Shown piece after piece: positions 44,919 to 56,946 of a stretch of DNA of 64,000 nucleotides (positions are counted from its first letter, which is position 1; every line of letters starts with the position of its first letter). This stretch comes from Lobosporangium transversale (lineage: Eukaryota; Mortierellomycota; Mortierellomycetes; Mortierellales; Mortierellaceae). The notes below the pieces were generated by a model, which did no database searches, was not told the DNA's origin, and was given only the letters and a program-made list of their open reading frames with translations. A program made the position numbers and the translations under genes. The DNA lies in NCBI RefSeq assembly GCF_002105155.1, contig NW_019028981.1:186001-250000 (forward strand), in the 5' to 3' direction.

Positions 44919-47183
44919 ATGGTATCTTTAGCGAAAACAAAGACTAAACGACCAGTCACTGACGATGATATGCAACGCGTCCTTCAAAAACCATTGCCCA
45001 TTCTTCCTCTTGAAATCATCGAATATATCTTACTGCTTACAGGACAGGCATCTCTTCGTTTGGTAATTCCTTTAGTATGTCATGAATGGCGTATTATTGC
45101 CCATTCACTTCTCCAACGAACAGTTCGTCTCTCAGTCATCCATCTTTATCTTGAACTGATAACACGAAGTAAATCACAAGGCAAGAAATCAAAAACTCAA
45201 CAACGACAACAACAACAACAGCAGGAGCGAAACCAGCTACTACAACGCCAAGAGATTAATTCTTCAACAGAACTTGCACTGAAGCAGCAGTTGACCCATA
45301 ACCTGCGACTGGCCCATATTGTCGAATACAAAACAGGACTGATCCCCAATTTCTATATTAAGCGACTAGCAAAGCATCATGAAGAGATAGTTTGGTCCAT
45401 CCTTGAGTATGCTTTGACCTCACTTTTCAACAATCACCCCAATGACATTAAGGTCCGTCAATTGATCCTTGGTATCGACCGGGATCCGTATATCTGGAGC
45501 CGTTTACAACCGCTGCTCAAGCTTGTAGGCTATAGACTCTTTAGCCTGTGGCTGTACAAAATCCCAGAGGACACTACTTTGTCGATCGTCTCGATCATAG
45601 AACTTTGTCCAAATCTTAAAATACTTTACGTTGCATCCCGGCCAAATGAGTCTGCTGATAGGGTATCCAAACTAGAAGAGACTAGCAAGTCTTCTTCTTT
45701 CAACTCGCAACGTTCTTGTCTTCTTCAATCAATCACATTCGACAGCATGGCTTTAACACAGACAGCTATAGAAGCACTAGTAGAGAAATGCCCAGACTTG
45801 ACAGAACTTCGAATTGTGCGTTGTCGACCCTTAATCCCTAGAAGACCAGTAGTTTACAACACCCGTCCTCCCTTCGTCCCTCCAGTCCTTGAGAACTGTC
45901 CAGGCAACTTTTTATTCCATAAAGAGAAAAGGGAGCAGTTCTTTTGCCATCTGGCTCTGCATTGTCCAAAACTCACGAGCCTTCATATCTCTGAGGATCC
46001 AGGTGGGAGCCAGTATGAAGAATTGGCGCCAATAGGTCAATTCCCCTTAGTGGAGTCTTGGGGCTTTTCAACATTAATGTTAAAAATGCCATCCCTATCC
46101 TCCAGGGTGCTTCTGGACCTGCATCGGATAGAGAACCGACTGACGAGTGTTGAGATTATATTAGCCCGCCGTGGAAGTCAACAGCTGTGCGGGCATGATA
46201 CCGGTCATTGGATTCATCAATTGCTCCACCAATGCCCCTTACTTGAGCATTTTAAGGCACCAGATGTAAACTTGCCTTTACATCCTTTCTATGTGACCAA
46301 TGAGTTATCAATGAAGCCTCATCAGTGCAGTATTCCTGGTTCTGACAATGTTTCGCTTCCTATTGCTCGAAAGGTATGGGCATGTCGGAGACTCAAGACA
46401 CTGCACATCATGGCACGAGATTCCTACAACTCAGGGATGACAGATCAGGTTGAACAAACCCTAGTCCTTTATGGCTATATCAGTCGGGTCTGTCCAAACC
46501 TTGAGGATCTATCCATCAAAAGGAACCATATGATGTCGCGCTTTCGGTTCCCTGTCAGTTTGTGTTTGTTATCTCGTCTGAAACGGTTGCGGAGGCTACA
46601 GTTTGTATGCCCTTGCGATCTACGTATACAAGACTTTGACTGGATTAAACAACATTATTACTATGACACGATGGAGCAAGAAAGATATAAACTAGCCCTA
46701 AAATTACAGGAACTTCGACAGCAATCTCGCTTCATCAGGTTTGTGAAGAGACAATGGGGTTTATCGCAGATTAAGAAGACCCCATTCGATATTAACAAAA
46801 GTACTAGTTTGGCAGAACAGAGTGTTGGAGTCTTTTCAGCAGAGGAAGAGGCCATTGCAGATAGAGAAGAGAATGGATATAGACAGGAAGGAGAAGAGGA
46901 GAGGGAGGAAGAGGGTAGGAGAGTGTTAATTGATGACGTGGACGTAACATATCTTGGTCTACGGCAGGATGTAATCAATTATTTCAAGTATCGACGTAAC
47001 CATCGAGACGAACCTCTATGGCCAGACATGGAGACTGTCACTATTCGGTTTGCTGTTGAGCGTCGCGACCTATACGCTAATTTCAAAGCTTCTATGCAGC
47101 ATTTCCGGCAAACAATCCATAAGCTTCGACCTGAAATCGAGGTCATCGTCGTTGCGACGAAATGGAACGATCTTACTCTATGA
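44919..47183 (+). CDS. F-box/LRR-like protein
   Basis: A likely substrate receptor for an SCF ubiquitin ligase. A single exon encodes 754 aa. The frame is open further upstream to 44778, but the ATG at 44919 has an A at -3 and gives the protein-like N-terminus MVSLAKTKTKR. The F-box is at about 25-65 (PLPILPLEIIEYILLL, VCHEWRIIAHSLL). A Gln-rich stretch (QQRQQQQQQ) follows near 95. Irregular leucine-rich repeats then run to about 640 (ELCPNLKILYVA, LVEKCPDLTELRI, HCPKLTSLHIS, VCPNLEDLSIK). An acidic Glu-rich segment (EEEREEEGRR, about 690-710) precedes a conserved-looking C-terminal end. The substrate cannot be told from sequence. Confidence 0.85.
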   Translation: MVSLAKTKTKRPVTDDDMQRVLQKPLPILPLEIIEYILLLTGQASLRLVIPLVCHEWRIIAHSLLQRTVRLSVIHLYLELITRSKSQGKKSKTQQRQQQQQQERNQLLQRQEINSSTELALKQQLTHNLRLAHIVEYKTGLIPNFYIKRLAKHHEEIVWSILEYALTSLFNNHPNDIKVRQLILGIDRDPYIWSRLQPLLKLVGYRLFSLWLYKIPEDTTLSIVSIIELCPNLKILYVASRPNESADRVSKLEETSKSSSFNSQRSCLLQSITFDSMALTQTAIEALVEKCPDLTELRIVRCRPLIPRRPVVYNTRPPFVPPVLENCPGNFLFHKEKREQFFCHLALHCPKLTSLHISEDPGGSQYEELAPIGQFPLVESWGFSTLMLKMPSLSSRVLLDLHRIENRLTSVEIILARRGSQQLCGHDTGHWIHQLLHQCPLLEHFKAPDVNLPLHPFYVTNELSMKPHQCSIPGSDNVSLPIARKVWACRRLKTLHIMARDSYNSGMTDQVEQTLVLYGYISRVCPNLEDLSIKRNHMMSRFRFPVSLCLLSRLKRLRRLQFVCPCDLRIQDFDWIKQHYYYDTMEQERYKLALKLQELRQQSRFIRFVKRQWGLSQIKKTPFDINKSTSLAEQSVGVFSAEEEAIADREENGYRQEGEEEREEEGRRVLIDDVDVTYLGLRQDVINYFKYRRNHRDEPLWPDMETVTIRFAVERRDLYANFKASMQHFRQTIHKLRPEIEVIVVATKWNDLTL

Positions 47184-47309
47184 GAAGGAAAGGGAGAAGC
47201 AAGCCATACTCGTTTACTTTTAGCTGTAATACAAGATTGTAAAAAAATAACATAAAATAAAAATGCAATGTCTAGGATAATGTTATGAGAGAGAATTTTT
47301 TTTTTTTTT

Positions 47310-47738
47310 TTACGACTCTTCTGAAGGGTTTGCGCCTGGAGAACTTAGATGGTATCTGTTGAGGACCAAAATTTCATTCATGGCTTTTATGGTGGTTGTC
47401 TCTCGTACTGTGGTATCTACAAGATGCTTTTGATCGACCGTAATATGTTTAAAAAAATGCTGGAGTGATGTTTGAACACTGACACTGACATTGCTTACGA
47501 AGGCGACCAAGCTGTGTCCTCTAACAGCCGCATCTAGGAAAGTAACCTTTCCAATAATTTCATTTATTCCAGATTCTGTCACTATAGGTTTGTTCTACGA
47601 TTGTTAGTGCCGTAAAGCCAGTATATCGTAGCCAAGACACTCAAGAGAGCCATGGAAATAGAATTACTATTGGTCGAGGCTATTGTGTCCATTGTAGCCC
47701 TCCCAGTTACCAACTTCATGAATGAATATCTCAGCATA
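47310..47738 (-). CDS. Small hypothetical protein, possibly two exons
   Basis: A 90-codon frame ends at 47310 (coding strand: TGA-free from the AG at about 47597 to the stop) and reads PIVTESGINEIIGKVTF, VAFVSNVSVSVQTS and IKAMNEILVLNRYHLSS, protein-like but unassigned. It has no ATG of its own. An upstream ATG at about 47738 (MLRYSFMKL) followed by GTAACT could be spliced to the acceptor ending CGTAG just before it. Alternatively the upstream frame itself encodes a roughly 51-aa one-membrane-segment protein (MALLSVLATIYWLYG). Both are tentative; I recognise no family. Confidence 0.3.
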
Positions 47739-47739
47739 T

Positions 47740-47900
47740 TTAACTTAATAATAGATTGTGGCAAAGAAAGTAGTAAAGGACAATAGTCTTTAATTTATCA
47801 TAATGTCATCTTTCATAGAAAGCATTGAGGACTCTAGCGATCGTAATGTCATAGCTGTTTTTGTTTTATGTTATATTATCTATTCAATGTATCATGATAA

Positions 47901-47940
<40 letters not shown>

Positions 47941-48058
47941 TTTACGGAAAATAAACTGGAATAACAGATGTATTAATTAATTTTGTGTATCTGCTAAGGC
48001 AACAACAGCCTTTGGTTTCAATGGAATTGTCCACCGGTCTTGCCATTTTTGATCCAGT
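47740..48058. other. Intergenic spacer with 31-nt poly(T)
   Basis: The only striking feature is a poly(T) tract at about 47910-47939. It contains the 3' flank of the Num1-like gene. Confidence 0.4.
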
Positions 48059-51000
48059 TTAAATCATACTGGTAGTTGCGTGAGTGGTGGTAGGAGTGGC
48101 TGCGGCTGTGGTGGTGATACCATTGGCGGGACTAAGACCTGGAGATCCTACACGAGAAGATCCCGGTGACGCAGATCGAATGCTATTGACATTGTTGTTG
48201 CTATCCTTTCGAACAAACATGCTCTGCAGTCTCGTAAAACTAGACTTTTGGCGCAGTGGAGTATTGCCCTTTTCACTCTGACGAAGGCTCAATACTGTAT
48301 CGTTCACGGGTGTTCCATTTGTGTTGTTACTCGAGTTGATGGCTGATAAACTACGGCTGCGACTGTGGGTGCCGTTGCTATGACCGTTGGTGATTCTCAG
48401 GTTGTTGTTGTTATTATTTGCCTGAATTTCGGACCAAGTTTGATGGTCAGTCGGAGCATTGACGCCAGGAGTTGTGGGGCGAGAGAGGAGATATGAGATG
48501 GACTAAAAAAGAAAAGTATAAACGTATTTCTTAAGTATACCAGTCCAAGATTGAGATTCTAAACAATATGTGCATAATATATTGTGAAATTATGTCATAC
48601 TTGGAACCAAAGCTCATGCTTCTCGCGAGTGGGGGCCTTCATTTTGAGATTGCGGCTGGTAGTCTCGATCAGCAGGCTGACATTTGGCAGATCAGAGTTA
48701 CTGCTATTGGTAGTCTCATCTGTCACCTGGAAGATGGCCACAATAAATGCTTAAGATGCCAAAAAAAAAAAAAAAAAAAAAAAAATTAATCAAGCAAGCC
48801 TATTCTTTTTTAATCAAGAAAAATATCTTAAGCTTGGTACATCTCGACTTACCACTCTTGGATTTTTGTTCGCGTGAGCCCTCAGCTCCTGGATTATTGT
48901 TACTCCAGTACAGGGTCTTGGTATAAGGATGAACCCACACATATCGACGATGGCTCTTTTCGCTCATCATGTTGGCCATTCGCCGACGGGTGAATTTCCA
49001 GAGGTAGTCTCCAATCATGGTCTGAGTAATCAGCTGGATCATAGTTGGATCTGTCGGCGTCACTTCGTTAGAGCCCGTCGATAACCGACGGCCATTGCGT
49101 GATAGATCCCCATGGTTATAATCGGTCGACAAGCTAGAAATCGACCCATTAGGAGATGACCCATTGCCACGATAACGACCCGATACTGTAGCGCCCGTTG
49201 AATCTATGATGGCATGGTGATGATGGTGATGATGGTAGTGGGTACTGCTATTGAGGTGTTGCAACATGACCTGGCTAGAGTTTTTGTCATACGTAGAGCT
49301 AGTTTGTGAAGAGACCGAGACCAAAGTTGTGGGTGGAGGTCGGGTAGCTGAGGGTTCCTGGTGAGAACCAGGAAGGATAACCACACTGTCCCGCTTCTCA
49401 TTCTTGTCATTCTTCTCATTAGTTGACGACTGCTGTTGATCTTTGCCTCTGGTATCTGGAGATGAAGTCAACTCTTTATCCCCCTGCTTCTTCGAGGATC
49501 CGTTGACTGCAATGGCTGCAGCATTTGACTTTTTCTTGTCTTTTCCTTCTGCTGCTGCGTCGCCAGCTTCCTCAATATCACCATTCTCCATGTGAATCGA
49601 CTGAATTCGGCCAGTATCTGTTGCATTTGGATCGCCGCCAAAGGCTGAACCAAACGAGACACGGAACTCGCGATCCTCGTCATCATTAAATGATGGACGT
49701 TCCGTCGAGGTATCAGTGGGTGCCTCTAGTGCAGGTGATGGTGCGGCAGACGACTGGTTGATAGTTTGACTCAAGTCACAAGTATGGCGACGCTCCTCAT
49801 CCGTCATTAATGTTGGCTTGCTACGTACCACAGGCTCTTTAACAAGCTCTTCTTCCTCATCAATATGGTCATCTACATCCTTCTCGCCTTCTTTCTTCCC
49901 TGATACAACGGCAGCGATGGCTCCAGCAGCGCCAGCAACAGCCGTAGCAGCAGCAACACCCAAAGCTTTAGCATCCAATAGAGATGTAATTTGCTTTGTC
50001 TCTGTTCCTGGTTTGCCTGTGATCGTTGTTCCTGTCTCTGTAGCCTTCTTAGTGCCCAACTCATCAACCGACTCGACAGGCTTTGTCACCTCGATTGTAG
50101 GAGTGCCAGCCTCAGCCGCAACCGCAGCCTCAGCCCTCTTCTTCTCTTCAGCCTCCTTCTTCTCGGTTTCAATCCTCTCGGTTTCTTTCCTTTCGGCTTC
50201 CTTCTTCTCAGTCTCGGCTTCGACAGCCTTGTCTAAGAGATCCTTAAATTCAGGTGCATCATGGATCCAGTCCTTGATCGACTCCGTCATGATCTCCTGA
50301 TCCTTATACTCTTTCGAGTTGGCTTTGATCCTCTCGGCTTCCTTCTTCTCAGCTTCAATTCTTTCAGCTTCCTTCTTTTCGGCCTCCTTCTTTGCGACTT
50401 CAATTCTTTCAGCTTCTTTCTTCTCCGCTTCGATTCTCTCAGTCTCTTTCTTTTCAGCTTCAATCCTTTCAGCCTCCTTCTTTTCAGCTTCAATCCTTTC
50501 AGCCTCCTTCTTTTCAGCTTCAATCCTTTCAGCTTCCTTCTTTTCAGCTTCAATTCTTTCAGCTTCTATTCTCTGGGCTTCTCTCTTCTCGGCTTCAATT
50601 CTCTCAAGTTCTTTCCACTCGGCTTTCTTCTTCTCAGTCTCGACCTCGATAGCCTTTTCCAGGAGATCCTTGAACTCAGGTACATCATGAGCCCAATTCT
50701 TGATTGGCTCCGTCATAATCTCTTGATCCTTATACTCTTTCAAATTGGCTTTAATCCTCTCAGCCTCAATCCTCTCCGCTTCAATTCTTTCGGCCTCCTT
50801 CTTCTCAGCTTCAATTCTCTCGACTTCCCTCCTTTCAGCCTCTTTCTTCTCGGCCTCAATCCTTTCGGCCTCAATCCTTTCGACCTCTTTCCTTTCAGCT
50901 ACCTTCTTCTCAGTCTCAACTTCGACTGCTTTGTCCAAGAGATCCTTGAATTCAGGCACATCATGGATCCAGTCCTTGAGCGACTCTGTCATCATCTCCT

Positions 51001-53329
51001 GGTCCTTGTACTCTGCACTTGACTTCAAGTCAGATTGAGAAGTGGCCTGAGCCAGCTCTGCAAAGAGTCCTCCACTTGGGAAAGGTGAGCTACGTCCATT
51101 GGCATTGACAAAATCATCTGAGAGTGTCATGCTCAGGTCACGAGGGTCAGTCTCAGATCCGTCCAGCAGACCCAACTCTGAAGGAATTCCAGCTCCAGCT
51201 CCAACACCGGTACCGAAAGCCATGCTCGAACGCTGAGACAAGACGTCAGGTTCAAAAGTAGCTGCGCCTTCCAAGCGCATAGTCTCAATAGTCTCCTCAC
51301 GGTCTGCCAACAACTTTATAAGCTCTTCCTTTTCAACCATCAGCTCCTCCTTGGCTGATATCAACTGCTCCTTCTCGGCGATTTCCTGGGTGAGTTTGGA
51401 TTGGAGATCGCTGATGATACCTTGCTGATGCGCAAAGGAAGACTCTCTAGCCAAGGACGCAGATTTAGGGGATTCCAAGGAGCCGGTTCCAGCAGCTCCA
51501 GCAGCAGCGGTAGCGCCAGCAACACCAGTGGCGGCGGCAGAAGCTGCAGCGGCTGCAGCAGCCTCATCAGGACTCAAAGCTTTGTTAGCAGATGAAGTGA
51601 CCAAGAGAGGTGCATTTGTCTTTTCCTTTTCCAGCTCCTTCTGTTCCAATTCTTGAGCGAGTGCAAGGGCCTCTGCGGCTGCTTTCTTGGCTAATTTCTC
51701 CTTTAATGCCATGGCTGCATTTAGCTCATCATTCTTGGCCTGCAAGTCGGCCTTTTCACGTTGAAGACTTGCCATATGTTTCCGCATTGATGAAATATCC
51801 TGCTCAGACCGAGATTTGACTAACTCTAATTGGCTAGCCATCTTTTCTTCTTTATCCTTAAGTTGCTCCACTTGTTCTGTGGCAGCATTGAATGCCCTTT
51901 GGACCTTGGCATTTTCATGGTTGGCTTTGGTCAACTGAGATTGAAGTTCTGCATTCTGGCTACGGAGTTCTTGGTTCTGTAGCTCCAGATTCCACTGGTC
52001 CTCTTTTTGTCTCTCTATAATACATTTCATAAATTAAAATTAAAATTGTTGGATTTAATTTCTCTCATTGTAGTACAAAAAAAATAAATAAACAATTTTT
52101 TTTTTTTTTTTTTACCATCACTCTCTTCACGAAGTCGACGTTGTCGGTTCAGCGCATCGATGATCCGTTCTTGCTCATTAATTTTTAGGTCATACTCCTG
52201 GTTCAGTTTCTCTTTTAATTCCGCTTGTGAGGTCCAGTAACGGACCTGATTCAACAACTCTTCCTGAATCTGCAATGGGAAAGCAGCGTCGTTGGTGGGA
52301 GGAGCCGAGGTCATGTTGACCTTATGTCGTCGAGGTTTGGAAATGATGGGTGTGGTTGGTAGTGGAGCGCTTGGCCCCATGACCGTGCTTGAGCGTGATG
52401 TCGGTAGTTCATTTGAAGCGGGTGCTGTTGATCCAGCAGGCTAAACAGCAAAAACAATTTAATTTTTGTTAGATTAGTAGGCCTGACCGTTTTCCTTTCC
52501 TTTCACTTGGTAAATCAGCTCATCATGCATAATCAAGAACAAAAACAGAAGAAGGAAAGGAAATGTGTATGAATGTAGAATGTCATTCTCATTAATAGAG
52601 CAATGATGACATGTTTGGCTCACTCATTTTCTATCCCTCCCTTACTTCAATAAAAAAAAGTCAAATCGAACCCAATTGAAGAACGTGGATGAGGAAAATA
52701 ATGATAATCAGAGTATATAAATTGTGCATTTGAAGCTTGAGAGCCACCATTGTCAAAAAAGAAAAAAATTGCATGGGTCCTTCTTTCTAACTTATTAGTT
52801 CACTGGCAAAAAGAAAAAAGAAAGAAAAAAAAATTCTTTGTAAAAGAAATGCAATTACATCCTCTCATTCCGCTTCATATGGGCTCCAAGACCGAACCTA
52901 GGTCCATGGGAGGATAACAAAAAGAGACTGTAAAAAAAAAAAAAAAAAAAAAAAAGTTCAAATAAAAACCCTGGGTTCCCGCTCTTTTTTTTTTTTTTTG
53001 CTCCAAAAGACAATATTGAAATCCATGCGGAAAGAAACAGAGAGCCGTAACAATCAAATAAAATATGACAACAATAATAAAAAGAAATCAATAAGCAATG
53101 GTTTATAGCGATGTCCAACAAAGATTGCGGAGAAAAATAAGAGATGAGATCGTACGTAGGGCTTTCACATTCCATCACTTTCATCACTCACGCGGTCCAC
53201 ACGCATAAACCTAAAGTAAGAGGAATTTGTCCGCCTTTGTTGTGTAGAAAAAGGCGCATATGCATGCGGCAAGGCGGAAAGAAAACCTAATGCATCTTCC
53301 TCCTCTTTGTTCCAAGCCCCGTATGCAGG

Positions 53330-53360
<31 letters not shown>

Positions 53361-53923
53361 TGGTGTGGATGTGCGAGTGGGAGTAGGAAGGGGTGAGGGG
53401 AAACAACAATAACAAACAACCCAACACAGCAAATTGTAAAAGAAAAATAACAAAAAAGACGAGTATTCTGGTTTTTTTTTTCTGTGCTTCGTTCAAAATC
53501 AAATATTACCAGCTGTGCATCAATCAAACGCTTTAGTCCCGCAATACCGCTCTCGCCCTCCTGAAATTCTTTCTCGAGAGTCGTCAACTGTTCACGAAAG
53601 GTTTCTGGTAAAGGTTGGGCCCCAACATCGTCTGATCCTTCACCTTCTTGTTGTTTTTGTAGTTGTTCCTGTTCATTTAAATGTTGTAATTGTTCATAAC
53701 AATTCTTGAGATCTTCTTCTCGCTTTACAAATAATAATCCGATCGACTGTGTTAACTGTAAGTCATTATGGATGTTGGCCAATCGAGCCTCAAGTTCTGC
53801 TCTAGCTTGGGCAATCGTCTGTACATCGGAAAGAGGAACAGACGTTGAAGAACCTCGAAGCTGTGACTGCGGGGATTGCTGCTGTGGCACGAGGTTGGAT
53901 GTTGCTGCCACAGGAGACTCCAT
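48059..53923 (-). CDS. Num1/ApsA-like cortical protein: coiled coil, repeats and Mcp5-type PH domain
   Basis: Cortical anchor of the Num1/Mcp5/ApsA type, which in other fungi tethers dynein and mitochondria to the plasma membrane. Five exons, 53923-53510, 52440-52116, 52014-48853, 48749-48601 and 48502-48059, join in frame to 1497 aa. The N-terminal coiled coil begins with a Num1-like LQLTQSIGLLFVKREEDLKNCYEQL. Exon 3 starts with more coiled coil. It then has an Ala-rich region and three copies of a motif YKDQE-MTES-KDWIHD-PEFKDLL, linked by Glu/Lys/Arg decads. The PH domain (about 1215-1350; MIGDYLWKFTRRR, KSHRRYVWVHPYTKTLYWS, ETTSRNLKMKAPTREKHELWFQ) is the lipid-binding end. The tail is Ser/Asn-rich. 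Intron 1 is about 1.07 kb, unusually long here, so the N-terminal exon's membership is less certain than the rest. Confidence 0.85.
50180..51015 (-). repeat. Coding repeats: 30-bp minisatellite within three larger units
   Basis: On the coding strand a 30-bp unit encodes the decad EAEKKEAERI; consecutive copies are nearly identical around 50330-50600. Three copies of a larger unit start near 51013, 50738 and 50311. They differ in length because decad numbers differ. Confidence 0.85.
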
Positions 53924-55024
53924 GGTCTCTTAAAACAAAAAACGAAGAAAAAAAAAACGACTCTATCGTTATTGTTTTTGGTGCTGTGGTTACTTTTTTT
54001 TTTTTTTTTCCTAGTCCTATGTTCTCTTCTTAATTGTTGATAAAACTTGTCAAAATGAATAGGAAGCGAAAGAAAGAGGAAGTAGAATTGATTAAAAGCT
54101 GAGTTGTGCTATCAGTCTGTTACAAGAAAGAAAAAAGAAGAGGAAGTAGGAAGGAAAAAAAAAAAAAAAAAGGACAAGAGTGTATGTATTTGTGTATGTC
54201 AGCAAGCTTGGTATGAACAATAAAGTGTATGCTTTTTTATGAGCATGTGCAAGTTTAAAGAGTAGAGTCCAACGGGCAGAATTCAGTCTTCCCTGGAATC
54301 ACTTATGCTTCCAAGGTTGTAGACAAAGAGCATTGTGGAAGTTGACAGGGATAGGGGGAGACTTTGGGGCGTGCTTTTTATCTTTATCAAGGTCAGTTGA
54401 GTTTTTTGTATTGTAGCTGGGAAAAGTGGGATGCTTGGGTAATATTCAGATAATTCGTCGTTGTAGATAACAAGCGGCAATGATCGTGTTATCGGTTCAC
54501 AGATGAAAAGGGTGTAAAAGTTGAATACATACGTTACTCCTTTATGAATCCTCTCAAAGGAGACAAGTGAGAAGAAAGAGAAGAGAGGGAAGAAGTGAAA
54601 AGTGGTTTTGTAAAAATAATAAAAATAAAAAGATCGAGTGAATGAGTGTAATGTGAATAATAATAGTTAGATGGGGGAGAAGAAAAGTGTGGATGAGAGA
54701 GGAAGAAATGGAGAAGTAGATGAGGAAAAAAAAAAAAAAAAAAAATGTTTATTTTTCTTGGAGAGGAACAATGCCACTATTCTGTTCCTCAAGAGTTTGG
54801 AGCGGTGCGTGCGCCCAAGGAAGTGCGCAAGAATGAAAATGAGGTGTGCAAAAACTTTGTTTGCCTCCGCCAATTCTGGCCAATAAGAAATCGTGCCTGA
54901 CTTTGTCAATAGACATAACAGACGCGCTTCTTGATTCAGACACACGATTAAGAAAACAAGATATGAGAATCATTACGTCTTTTTTGTTTATTTATTTACT
55001 TTTATTATTTTTTTAGCACCCTCC
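53924..55024. other. Intergenic region, Num1-like 5' side
   Basis: About 1.1 kb holding the promoter of the Num1-like gene and the 3' flank of the Sec14-like gene. There are poly(T) and poly(A) tracts (about 53994-54010, 54155-54170, 54726-54744) and purine-rich strings. Short frames look non-coding. Confidence 0.45.
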
Positions 55025-56946
55025 TCAAACCAGCACAACTTTCTGTCCTGTAGATGGAGATGGTCTCGGTGGATGAATAGCCCCAACACGATGATAAACA
55101 GTTCGGGCACGCATGTATGGTTCAGCTGCCCACCACATCTCCGCCATGCGAGCCCCCACTTCCTGCCGCTCTTGAATTACAGCAATGCTAGAAGAGAGCT
55201 GTTTCTGTCCTTGCCAAATCTCAGTCAGCCGCTCAAACGTCAGCTCCATTTCTCTACGTCTTGTGAGGGCTTGCTGCTTGGCCTCTGAATCTTCCAACAT
55301 CAATTTATTTTCACCAGGGATCGGTTCAACATATTGGTAGGGTACTGGGTCCTCTCCTTCAAATGCCTTGTTCTGCATTAATTGGTCTGGCGCCACAAAT
55401 TCCTCCAGCTCCTTTCGATCGCTGGTAAATTTAATCTTTGCCCGAATAACAGGATCAAGCATAGGTGAGATGGCTTTCCAAAGTGCTCCAAATAACCATG
55501 GAGCTTTATGGACCACACAAACACCTAAAAGTTCGGGGTAGCAGGCTTCGGCTGCATGGATGAAGAACTTGACAGTCGGCCAATCCTATTGGAAAGAGAA
55601 GTAAGACACGAATAATGACTTTTGCGTTAGGTAATCAGAGAGAAAATTTGATGACTAGATCTCTAAAGGATGCTCATGTAAGGTATAAAACGTAATGCAT
55701 GTCCATTCACAATGTACCATGTTCGACATAGAAAACGAACTCATATCAAATAAGACCGAAATCGTCTCTGCAGGCGGCTGTAGCATCAGTCTGGCTGTCT
55801 CGATGACATAGATGGACAGCTTCTGGACAGCTTGCGGACTCTGTGCATGTTGATAATGCAGACTTGGGTTCAGCAGACTGAAATGTTTCATTCAAACAAG
55901 GGAAAAAAAAAAAAAAAAAAAAGAAGAATAACTTTGGTAAGATTACTCTCATGGACGCCTCACGAAATAAAACCATAATACTGCACTTTACCACAAAGGT
56001 CGCCCTTGGCGATCATGGCCTCGAAAAATGACTTTGCCATTCTTTAGCTGGTCCAAAAATCCAGGGTACTTTGCTTCGAGGGCCTCTTCTCCTTCCCGGA
56101 CCACCTCATCCACACCCATCGTGATGCGCCATTCTAGAGCCAAAATTAGCATCTCCATAGCTTTCTCCACATTCCATTTTCTCGCTCTAAGGAACCTCAA
56201 AATGGTGGTATCAGGATGTTCAGACTGGACAAATTCCCAAAAGGCCGTATGATACTCTGCAGACGAATACTTAAATGTAAACTTCTTGGAGGGCAGCCAT
56301 GGTTTCAGTTTAGTTGCAGACCTTTTGAGCGCTGCCGCTGCTGCTGCGGCGCCTCCTGGCAAGAAAATATTATTATGGCCGTTTATATTCCCTTGAAGCG
56401 GTGGATTTGAGGTAGGAGGTGAGGATGCAATTGAAGGCTGATGAAATGGTTGGTTGAGACGAGTTGGTGATGCGGGGTGTGGACCATTTGGTCTTGTTTC
56501 ATGGCAGTGACTGCCATAGTGATGGCGGCTTCCTGTGCCAGTGGCTCCTGGGCTTGTTGGTGACAATGGTGAGTCATCTTGAGATGCTTGATCAGAGTGA
56601 TGTATGCTGATTCGACGAAGGTTCATACTACTTCTGGTGGGCGAAGAAGGCTCCGAATACCAGAGATGCAACAAAAAGGACCAAATCTCACCGCTATGAC
56701 AAGCCAAAAGCAAAACAGATAAATTTTAAATACTGGGCATAAGTAAACGAATCATCCACCTTTGCTTTTGACTTCGCCCAGCATCTCACTCTTTGTATTG
56801 TTGCACCAGTCATCTGTGTGGCACCTTGTTTGTCACATTTAAGCTCAGGCACAATCAACAACCACTTACAGTGCATCCCATTGTTCTGGTGTCAAGTTAC
56901 CAAGATGGCCTGCGGATTCTGACTGCTGACGATGATGATGCTTCAT
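55025..56946 (-). CDS. Sec14-like CRAL-TRIO lipid-transfer protein
   Basis: Phosphatidylinositol/lipid transfer protein of the Sec14 superfamily, linking lipid metabolism to trafficking. Four exons, 56946-56870, 56693-55992, 55877-55718 and 55585-55025, give 499 aa. N-terminal LTPEQWDALGEIWSFLLHLW is the usual helix. A Ser/Pro/His-rich insert (about 50-130) follows, then the CRAL-TRIO N domain (TTILRFLRARKWNVEKAMEMLILALEWR), then the lipid-binding domain: LDQLKNGKVIFRGHDRQGRPL, VYVIETAR, ISVLFDMSSFSMSNM, DWPTVKFFIHAAEACYPELLGVCVVHKAPWLFGALWKAI. A C-terminal PIPGENKLMLEDSEAKQQ to a Trp-containing tail completes it. The His-rich start MKHHHRQQ is a curiosity. It resembles the Sec14-like proteins of the PDR16/SFH subgroup more than Sec14p itself. 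Confidence 0.92.

Noticed and set aside
50261-51022. Long plus-strand frame of about 250 codons, Leu/Phe/Ser-rich
   Set aside because: It is antisense to the Glu/Lys repeats of the Num1-like gene; the repeat unit lacks stops in several frames, which explains its length.
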